From Planctomycetota bacterium (GTDB lineage Bacteria; Planctomycetota; Phycisphaerae; UBA1845; UTPLA1): a stretch of 32,571 nucleotides of DNA. Position numbers and translations under genes: made by a program. A model generated the notes under the pieces. It was not told the DNA's origin. It ran no database searches and saw only the letters and a program-made list of their open reading frames with translations. Below are positions 26,931 to 32,571 of this stretch, one piece after another. How positions within the stretch are numbered: the stretch's first letter is position 1; the number at the start of each line of letters is the position of its first letter. The stretch covers positions 1 through 32,571 of the forward strand of contig JACRIM010000015.1 of assembly GCA_016235815.1 (NCBI GenBank), given 5' to 3'.

Positions 26931-27881
26931 TTGGTTCGTACTGTTCTTGCCGCCATTCAACTCACGCGACCGGCCCAGTGGGTCAAGAATGTGTTCGTCT
27001 TCGGCGCCCTCGTCTTCGGCGCGCGGCGCGGCGACCCTTCGGCCATTGCACAGGCGACCGCGGCCTTTGCGATCTTCTGCATGTTGTCGGGCGCGGTGTA
27101 TGCGTTCAACGATCTGCTGGATTACAAGGAAGACGCCCATCATCCGACAAAGAAGCGGCGGCCGGTGGCGAGCGGTGCGCTGTCGCCGGGGCTGGCGGGC
27201 GTGATTTCGATCCTGCTGGCGACGGTGGGGGTGTTTTTATCATTTCGCTTGCCGCAGAGCTTTGCGCTGACGGCCGTGGGCTATCTCTCGCTCAATCTCG
27301 TCTATTCGCTTTGGGCGAAGCACCGTGTTTTGCTCGACGTAATACTCATCGCCATCGGGTTCGTGATTCGGGCGTTGGCGGGGGCGGCGGCGATCGAGGT
27401 TGAGGTTTCGGCGTGGCTGGTGGTTTGCACGTTCACGCTTTGCTTGTTCCTCGGTTTCGGCAAGCGCCGGTGCGAAATTGCCGTAATCGAGAGCGGCGAA
27501 AAGGCCAAATCCCACCGTTCAACGCTGGCCCATTACACGCCGGATTTGCTCAATCAATTGCTGTCGGTCACGGGCGGCGGGGCGGTGATTACGTTTCTGT
27601 TGTACACGCTGGACCCGAGTACACCGTCGCCCCACTCCTTGGTGTTCACGACGCCGCTCGTCTTCTTTGCGATCTTTCGGTATGCGTTCGTGATCGAGCA
27701 GGGGGAGCTGACCGGCCCGACGGATGTGCTAATAAAAGACCGTCCGTTCTTGATAACGGCGATTCTGTGGACGCTGATCACGGGGGGGTTGATTGCGTAC
27801 GGCCCGGCGGTGGAGAAGTACCTGCCGCGGCTGCGCTATCCGGGCATGCCGGCGACGACGCAGCCGGGGGACGTGGGCTAA
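26931..27881 (+). CDS. UbiA-family prenyltransferase, phosphoribosyl-polyprenyl-phosphate synthase candidate
   Basis: The 316-residue protein has eight to nine membrane segments. Its opening LTRPAQWVKNVFVFGALVFG, the motif YAFNDLLDYKEDAHHPTKKRRPVASGAL (contains the Asp-rich NDxxDxxxD-like motif) and LDVILIAIGFVIRALAGAAAI with FLGFGKRRCEI are those of decaprenyl-phosphate phosphoribosyltransferase, which makes a polyprenyl-phosphate ribose phosphate for pentose donors. Other UbiA enzymes cannot be excluded. The start is a TTG with AGGAG 7 bases upstream; no ATG is in place. The partner oxidoreductases for arabinose formation are not in the window. Confidence 0.8.
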   Translation: MVRTVLAAIQLTRPAQWVKNVFVFGALVFGARRGDPSAIAQATAAFAIFCMLSGAVYAFNDLLDYKEDAHHPTKKRRPVASGALSPGLAGVISILLATVGVFLSFRLPQSFALTAVGYLSLNLVYSLWAKHRVLLDVILIAIGFVIRALAGAAAIEVEVSAWLVVCTFTLCLFLGFGKRRCEIAVIESGEKAKSHRSTLAHYTPDLLNQLLSVTGGGAVITFLLYTLDPSTPSPHSLVFTTPLVFFAIFRYAFVIEQGELTGPTDVLIKDRPFLITAILWTLITGGLIAYGPAVEKYLPRLRYPGMPATTQPGDVG

Positions 27882-27959
27882 GTTGGTCGTTTGAGGGGAA
27901 GCACTCGAATCCGGGCACGCTGCGGCTCGACGGCGAGAGATTCACAACGACCTGAATTC

Positions 27960-28190
27960 TCAGGATATCGCGAGGGACAATTCCGACTCCTCGGCTCGCC
28001 ATGCGGCATACGCCAAGGCTTCGAGGATGTCGTCCGATTCAAGATAGGGATAGGCCCGAAGGATGTCGTCGTGAGACTTGCCTCCGGCAAGGAGTCCGAC
28101 AACGGTTGAGACGGTTACGCGCAAGCCACGGATGCAGGGTTTCCCACCCATGACTTCAGGATCGAGTGTAATTCGCGGAAACCCTTCCAT
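27960..28190 (-). CDS. DUF433 antitoxin, without a visible toxin
   Basis: This 76-residue protein has the DUF433 pattern (ITLDPEVMGGKPCIRGLRVTV, then LLAGGKSHDDILRAYPYLESDDILEALAYAA), a winged-helix antitoxin usually followed directly by a DUF5615 PIN-like toxin. No such gene follows: the DUF433 end faces the convergent UbiA gene 79 bases away. It is therefore an orphan, perhaps a solo antitoxin acting on toxins elsewhere. Confidence 0.85.
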   Translation of the reverse strand: MEGFPRITLDPEVMGGKPCIRGLRVTVSTVVGLLAGGKSHDDILRAYPYLESDDILEALAYAAWRAEESELSLAIS

Positions 28191-28372
28191 TTCGTCAATG
28201 ATAGCACATAATCCCTAATCCGGCAATGCCTTACAGTCGAACCAGCGATCAGTCCAGTAGTACGATCTCTACAAGAATCGGTTGTATCGTTGCGTTCAAA
28301 CCCGGGTACCGGCCCCATAATCTGTGACAGGGATAGGGCGGGCTGATCGTCTTGAAAGGGTGTGTGGACGCG

Positions 28373-28927
28373 ATGATGGCGCTTGGCATGGACGACGGCG
28401 ATCACGAGCTGATCGCCGCGGCTCAGAAAGGCGAGCGAAGCGCCCTTGATGCCTTCGTGCGCCGGCATGATCGCTGGGTTCGCAATGTGGTGTATGCCAC
28501 GAGCGGGGACCCGGCGAGCGTCGATGACATCGTGCAACGTGTCTGGGCCACGGTGTGGCAGCAGATCGGCACGCTGGTCGATCCGGCCCGGTGGCGCGGC
28601 TGGCTGTATCGGATGGCCAAGAACGCGGCCATCGACGTCGGCCTGAAGCATGCCCGGGAGCGAAAGTCTCGGCGGGCATTCAATGAGGATTCACCCAGTC
28701 GCGGCGCCGACCCGGCAAAGCGGCTGATCATCGCGGAGGAACATCGGCGGGTGCTTGCGGCGATTGACGCGCTGCCGCCGATCTATCGCGAGCCGTTCAT
28801 CCTCCGGCATCTGGAGGAATGGAGCTATGCCCAGATCGGCGAGGCGTTGGGCCTTCCGGTTGATACGGTGGAGACGCGATTGGTGCGAGCCAGACGGCAC
28901 TTGCGAAGTGCCCTGAAGAGCGAGTGA
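28373..28927 (+). CDS. ECF-type RNA polymerase sigma factor
   Basis: The 184-residue protein has sigma region 2 (FVRRHDRWVRNVVYATSGDP, SVDDIVQRVWATVWQQ, RWRGWLYRMAKNAAID) and sigma region 4 (LPPIYREPFILRHLEEWSYAQIGEALGLPVDTVETRLVRARR). It would direct RNA polymerase to a small set of promoters. The gene for a membrane anti-sigma factor follows 7 bases after its stop. The frame opens at TTG 28352; ATG 28373 is chosen here, ATG 28376 or 28388 are alternatives. I did not find a clear ECF promoter for it in the 28191-28351 gap. Confidence 0.9.
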   Translation: MMALGMDDGDHELIAAAQKGERSALDAFVRRHDRWVRNVVYATSGDPASVDDIVQRVWATVWQQIGTLVDPARWRGWLYRMAKNAAIDVGLKHARERKSRRAFNEDSPSRGADPAKRLIIAEEHRRVLAAIDALPPIYREPFILRHLEEWSYAQIGEALGLPVDTVETRLVRARRHLRSALKSE

Positions 28928-28934
28928 TTCAGCC

Positions 28935-29498
28935 ATGACGGATTTCGAAACGCCACTACCAAATGTCGATGAGGCCACCGAGCGGTTGATCTGCCGGGCG
29001 TTGGATGGCGAAGCCACACCGACGGAACTGACCGAATTGGCGTCCTGCCTGCTTCGGAATGAGGCAGCGCGGCGGCTTTACGACGAGTATCAAGCGCAGG
29101 ATGCGTCGGCGGCGAAGGCCCTTCGAATGGAGTTTGAGAGCGCCACGACGGCGGCCGCGGGGTCCGTGCGGCGCGGTTTGTGGCTCGCCACCGCGGGCGC
29201 GGTGCTGACCGCGGCTGCCGTCCTGGCGTTTTCATTTGTGCCGGGTGTCTGGCGAAGCCTCGGCACCGGTTCGCGACCGTCGATTACGCAGAATGACAAG
29301 CGCGTCGCGCCGAATTCGACGCATCAATCCATGGAGCCGACGTACGTCGATTACAACGGCGGCGACGTGTTGCCGCGGTATCGGCAGCGCGACATTCAAC
29401 GAGATGTGATCGGCATTCGCGGGCCGAACAACGAGATTTATCTGTTCGAGCGCGGCAAACAATCGACGCGGATGGTCCCCATCTCCGGCGAGTTGTAA
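28935..29498 (+). CDS. Membrane anti-sigma factor
   Basis: The 187-residue protein has an N-terminal cytoplasmic part (to about 80) with the anti-sigma-like pattern ICRALDGEATPTELTELASCLL, a single membrane segment at about 82-104, and an external part of about 80 residues with a Tyr/Arg/Asn-rich end. No zinc-binding HxxxCxxC motif is visible, so it would be a non-ZAS type. Position 7 bases after the sigma gene and the topology support the call; direct evidence is lacking. Confidence 0.75.
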   Translation: MTDFETPLPNVDEATERLICRALDGEATPTELTELASCLLRNEAARRLYDEYQAQDASAAKALRMEFESATTAAAGSVRRGLWLATAGAVLTAAAVLAFSFVPGVWRSLGTGSRPSITQNDKRVAPNSTHQSMEPTYVDYNGGDVLPRYRQRDIQRDVIGIRGPNNEIYLFERGKQSTRMVPISGEL

Positions 29499-29581
29499 CG
29501 AGAAACAAGTGCGAGTCTGCCACAGGATGTTCCCTTGAACGCGATCGCGGCGCGGGAACGCAAGCAAAGGAGTCGTTCGTT

Positions 29582-30853
29582 ATGTTGATGGTTCAAGCAT
29601 TGATGGTGTGGTCCATGTCGTCCGTCGTGGCGAATGTGGGCGTCGGCATGATCGATCCGCCGACACAGGGGGCGAAGGCCCATGTGATGTGGGTTGATAC
29701 GCAATCTGGAAACGTGGATGTCGATGGTGAAGATGGCGGCCACACGCTGCACTTCGTCGCGGGTCAGCCGATGCAGGCGGCGCAGCCGGGCGGACCGTGG
29801 CTGGGTATTGCGTTCGGCCCGGTGGCCAAGCCGCTCGCGTCGCAGTTGCGACTCGACGCCGGCACCGGCCAGGTCGTGACAAACGTGGTGGAAGGCTCCC
29901 CGGCCGATACGGCGGGCCTGCAGCAGTATGACATCATCACGGCGATCGACGGCCAGAATGTCTCCAGCAAGATCGATGATTTCATGTCGATCATCCAGGG
30001 CTACAAGCCCGGTGAAACGCATTCGCTGACCTTGCTACGCGGCGGCCAGCGGGTGACGGCGACGATCACCATCGGCGCCCGGCCCGAGCAGATCGGCGTG
30101 TCGAAATACAAGAACGATGACGAGGAGATCTTCGGCGATCGCATCTTCAATCGCGGCGGCATGTTGCAGAAGGATGACAAAGGCAACTGGGTCTTCAAGA
30201 ACTTCAACCAGGCCGACCTTCCGGATGTGTGGAAGTTCATCCCGGATGCGAAGGATTTCAACGTCAAGATTCCGTTTGGCGGCGTCGGCTCGAACATGCA
30301 GATCATGATGCACAAAGATGATGAGCACATGACTCGTATCGAGAAGGGCGACGACGGCAAGATCACCGTCACAACCACGACCAAGGAGAACGGCAAGGAG
30401 TCCACCTCGACGAAGACGTACAACACCGAGGAAGAGTTCAAGGCGGCCGAGCCGGAACTGTCGAAGACAATGTGCTTTGATCCGAACGGCGCGTTTCAGT
30501 TCTTTGGCGATGCCGATATGCACATTCAGGGTCTCGATGATGAGGTCAAGCTGAAGATTCACGAGGCCATGAAGAACGCTCATGGGGCGATGGGCAAAGC
30601 CAACGTGTTCATGAAGAAACTGGACGGCGTGCCTGGGTTGCCCGGTGAGCCGGCGACGTTCGCCTTTGGTCGCAAGGCCAAGACGAGCTTTGAGACGATG
30701 TCGGACGGGAAGATTCGCGTGACCACGCGATCGGGCGGCGAGGAACTGGTGACGGTGTATGACAACGCCGACGCGCTTCGCGCCGCACAGCCCGAACTGC
30801 ACAAGAAGTATCTGCGACTGCAGGATTCGCAGAGCGGCACGGCTAAGAATTAG
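29582..30853 (+). CDS. PDZ-domain protein with a duplicated C-terminal unit
   Basis: The 423-residue protein has a hydrophobic N-terminus, an HtrA-type PDZ domain at about 72-165 (GPWLGIAFGP, TNVVEGSPADTAGLQQYDIITAIDGQNV) but no trypsin-like protease domain. Two similar units follow at about 258-297 (DDGKITVTTTT to FKAAEPELSKTM) and 375-411 (SDGKIRVTTRS to LRAAQPELHKKY). AAGGAG is 9 bases before the ATG. It follows the anti-sigma gene by 83 bases on the same strand, so it may sense or chaperone envelope proteins for the sigma system. Function unknown. Confidence 0.8.
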   Translation: MLMVQALMVWSMSSVVANVGVGMIDPPTQGAKAHVMWVDTQSGNVDVDGEDGGHTLHFVAGQPMQAAQPGGPWLGIAFGPVAKPLASQLRLDAGTGQVVTNVVEGSPADTAGLQQYDIITAIDGQNVSSKIDDFMSIIQGYKPGETHSLTLLRGGQRVTATITIGARPEQIGVSKYKNDDEEIFGDRIFNRGGMLQKDDKGNWVFKNFNQADLPDVWKFIPDAKDFNVKIPFGGVGSNMQIMMHKDDEHMTRIEKGDDGKITVTTTTKENGKESTSTKTYNTEEEFKAAEPELSKTMCFDPNGAFQFFGDADMHIQGLDDEVKLKIHEAMKNAHGAMGKANVFMKKLDGVPGLPGEPATFAFGRKAKTSFETMSDGKIRVTTRSGGEELVTVYDNADALRAAQPELHKKYLRLQDSQSGTAKN

Positions 30854-30936
30854 CTTGCTCCCACTCCACCTGTGCCGCGGACCCCGTGCTCGCAACACGC
30901 CGCGGTGCCCGCCACGCTTCCAAGCAGCGTGGCGCG

Positions 30937-30984
30937 ACAGCCGCGATCAAGGCCGGACACGCCGGTTTGATCGCGGCTGTTTTG
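30937..30984 (+). terminator. Rho-independent terminator after the PDZ gene
   Basis: A perfect 14-base-pair stem (30937-30950 with 30967-30980) whose loop carries a second small CCGG/CCGG stem is followed by TTTGTTTT. It lies 84 bases after the PDZ-gene stop. Confidence 0.8.
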
Positions 30985-31066
30985 TTTTCCGAGATTGCAT
31001 TTTCGTGGTTCGAGATGAATGGCATGAACGAACCCGCTTGCAAACACGCGCGGCTCGGAAAAGAAG

Positions 31067-31096
31067 ACGGCACGGACGCGAGGTCCGTGCCGTTTT
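31067..31096 (-). terminator. Terminator hairpin between the convergent PDZ and pseudopilin genes
   Basis: An 11-base-pair perfect stem (31067-31077 with 31083-31093, 5-base loop) is followed on the minus strand by a T-rich run (TCTTCTTTT) and on the plus strand by TTTTG. It sits 33 bases past the pseudopilin stop, so it probably ends that gene and could work in both directions. Confidence 0.65.
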
Positions 31097-31128
31097 GAAT
31101 TGGTCGAGATCGTCGTGTCGTCGGGCGA

Positions 31129-32148
31129 TTAACGCTCGTTCGACAGCACCTGGAAGTTGGCAACGTCATCGAGGTTGCCGTAGAGGCCGTCCTTGCCGGG
31201 CGAGAGCAGGATGAAGCGATCCGACTTAACAGGTCGTGGATTCAGGATCGGGGCCGGCGCGGGTGGCGCGACCGTCGTGTCATAGGACGAGGCGCGAATC
31301 GAGCGGATGAATTCGGCAAACTTGTTAGACAAAACCGTGCCGTAATTGCCAGGAGGTGCAACAAATGGGAGTTCCTGATCGGCGTCAGAAATCTTGTGTG
31401 GTGAACTGGGATAACTTGTGAAACCTGCATTGTCCTGACCATCGTAAAAACCGTTGCCGTAGTTCGGGTTAGGTGGAGGCGTAGCGAGTAGTGAGGTAAT
31501 AATAGGTGTTGTCGCCGTGGCCGACGGATTGGCGCGATAGTAGAGGATCGGCCAGCCGAACTTGTCACGAAAGACGCGGCAAAGCAGCGACGTAGCTCCA
31601 GAACCTTGGATGCTTGGTTGTGGATTTAAGCTCTGGCCACCCACATTGGCAGTTACGAGGCGACCGAATGCATCCTCGGGCGGCTTATCCGTCGAGGTTA
31701 CGTCCACTCCATCGACTGGAATATAGGGGGAACGACGTGCATTGGTTGGCGTCCAGCGGTCATAGGTGCCAGCCACCGTTGGCTTCGGGTCATAACCGAG
31801 GAAATCGCGACCGACCAAAGCATCAACGAGCAGATGCGCCCCTTGCAGGGGAGCAGTTTCGATTCCAACTTCCCAGTTGTTCAATTCTGCAGTGAGGTTT
31901 CCGCCAGCGTTATTTATGTCGTTGGCGTAAAAGACTGCATTTGAGGCCGGGTACTTGCCCTCGTCACCCTGGAAGCTCTCGAGGCCGACTTCCATGGCGT
32001 TTAGTTGTGCCCGGACGGCTGTGGTGCGGGCCTTGTCGCGGGCAGCACCCAAGGCGGGTGTCAGGATGCCAATGAGCAGGGTGATGATGGCCATGACCGT
32101 CAGTAACTCAATGAGGGTAAAGGCCTTACGTCGGCTGGTTCGATTCAT
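31129..32148 (-). CDS. Type II secretion/type IV pilin-like prepilin with N-methylation signal
   Basis: The 339-residue protein begins MNRTSRRKAFTLIELLTVMA, a prepilin leader with cleavage at Ala|Phe (most members have Gly|Phe) and a Glu5 in the mature part, then a long hydrophobic helix (to about 30) typical of GspG/pseudopilins. The C-terminal part is a large, Pro/Asn/Ser-rich globular domain ending SPGKDGLYGNLDDVANFQV, a GspG-like calcium-binding pattern. The start at 32148 has GGAGGA about 10 bases upstream; the frame extends upstream to 32271, with no signal sense. It could be part of a secretion system or a large planctomycete pilin-like surface protein; no other pilus gene is in the window. 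Confidence 0.85.
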   Translation of the reverse strand: MNRTSRRKAFTLIELLTVMAIITLLIGILTPALGAARDKARTTAVRAQLNAMEVGLESFQGDEGKYPASNAVFYANDINNAGGNLTAELNNWEVGIETAPLQGAHLLVDALVGRDFLGYDPKPTVAGTYDRWTPTNARRSPYIPVDGVDVTSTDKPPEDAFGRLVTANVGGQSLNPQPSIQGSGATSLLCRVFRDKFGWPILYYRANPSATATTPIITSLLATPPPNPNYGNGFYDGQDNAGFTSYPSSPHKISDADQELPFVAPPGNYGTVLSNKFAEFIRSIRASSYDTTVAPPAPAPILNPRPVKSDRFILLSPGKDGLYGNLDDVANFQVLSNER

Positions 32149-32205
32149 GATTGCATGTCCTCCGCAGGAAAAAGTAACGCGGCGTGTGCCCCCGAGTGCC
32201 CAGAA

Positions 32206-32235
32206 ATTATACGCGGCAGAGGGGGGCGGAGTAAA
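32206..32235 (-). promoter_or_regulatory. Candidate promoter of the prepilin gene
   Basis: On the minus strand TTTACT (32235-32230), an 18-base spacer and a perfect TATAAT (32211-32206) give a predicted leader of about 50 bases before ATG 32148. The SD GGAGGA is in this leader. Confidence 0.6.
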
Positions 32236-32288
32236 GTTATGATTCCTAATTCCATTGTTATACAGGACCAAGTGTCCGGGGGCATAGT

Positions 32289-32421
32289 CCTGAGTCTTGA
32301 GTCTCGAGGGTTGGCAGGCTCAAGATCGGCCTGTTTTCTGTGTTTTCTCTTATCGCCAAGCGATGATTCCATCCAAAAGGCCCCCGTAAACGAGTAGGTA
32401 CCTCATCGCTCAAGACTCAGG
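32289..32421. repeat. Inverted pair of heptamer-type repeats around 107 bases
   Basis: CCTGAGTCTTGAG at 32289-32301 is the exact reverse complement of CTCAAGACTCAGG at 32409-32421. Both belong to the GACTCAR heptamer family: the minus-strand copy reads GACTCAAGACTCAGG and the plus-strand copy continues as GTCTCAGGACTCT to 32432. The 107 bases between hold no gene. This resembles the ends of a small element, or two arrays degraded to a couple of units. Confidence 0.7.
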
Positions 32422-32515
32422 TCTCAGGACTCTAAGTAGCACCGCAGAATGATTCATTCGATCCGGTCCAATTGGTCGACCTTTGAAGAGACGGCGGAGC
32501 CGTCGGGAGGTCGTC

Positions 32516-32571
32516 ATGGGACGTGGGATCAAGTTGACCGAGGCGGAGCGCGAGGCCTTGGACTTGCTTCG
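32516..32571 (+). CDS. Start of a gene cut by the window edge, possibly a transposase or HTH protein
   Basis: GGGAGG lies 5 bases before ATG 32516, and the 18 complete codons read MGRGIKLTEAEREALDLL. The opening resembles the N-terminus of IS630-type transposases, which have a charged stretch then an HTH, but 18 residues are too few to be sure. A simple HTH regulator is the alternative. Confidence 0.45.
   Translation, partial: MGRGIKLTEAEREALDLL

Noticed and set aside
28282-28321. Promoter before the sigma gene (TTGCGT with CATAAT)
   Set aside because: The spacer is 20 bases and other combinations are as poor, so it was not annotated.

Overview
The window is high-GC bacterial DNA with mostly intact genes. 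It probably comes from the Planctomycetota (PVC group). The clues are a PEP-CTERM protein, an N-methylated pseudopilin of planctomycete type, several membrane glycosyltransferases fused to TPR domains, a recurring C-terminal TPR module, an ECF sigma/anti-sigma pair and a TTG start with a strong ribosome binding site. No rRNA, tRNA or CRISPR array was found. The taxonomic call is an inference from gene content only.

Left edge (1-1222): a remnant of an IS200-type transposase, then about 1 kb with no convincing gene but with a 21-copy heptamer array. Next come a gene for an extremely basic 130-residue protein with its own terminator (1262-1780) and proC (1896-2717). A convergent pair encodes a zinc-ribbon/PH-domain membrane protein and an AT-richer membrane protein (4558-2783). 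Divergent from that pair is a GT-C glycosyltransferase/TPR fusion (4596-6686).

From 6749 to 12080 all genes are on the minus strand. They are a UPF0175/DUF3368 toxin-antitoxin pair, an ArsR-methyltransferase regulator followed by ahcY (probably a SahR-like circuit with a visible promoter and operator), and rsmD overlapping a CCA-adding enzyme gene. ppdK (12349-15108, plus) has its own promoter and terminator.

From 15167 to 24902 lies an envelope region: two small lipoproteins, a TMTC-like membrane protein with TPRs, a kinesin-light-chain-like TPR protein, a PEP-CTERM protein, a second TMTC/TPR protein on the plus strand and a GT87 mannosyltransferase-like protein. The remainder holds an outer-membrane beta-barrel protein with a 39-residue hydrophobic microprotein gene behind it, a PilZ protein, a UbiA-type phosphoribosyl-polyprenyl synthase candidate, an orphan DUF433 antitoxin, an ECF sigma/anti-sigma/PDZ cluster and a pseudopilin. 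The right edge has two short copies of the heptamer and the start of a probable transposase or HTH gene.

Taken together, four GT-C-type enzymes, a possible polyprenyl-phosphate-pentose synthase, a PEP-CTERM protein and several TPR scaffolds suggest a cell-surface glycosylation or export locus. The circuit best supported by the sequence is the ArsR-methyltransferase/AhcY pair. The least explained items are the ultra-basic protein, the heptamer arrays and the 39-residue microprotein.
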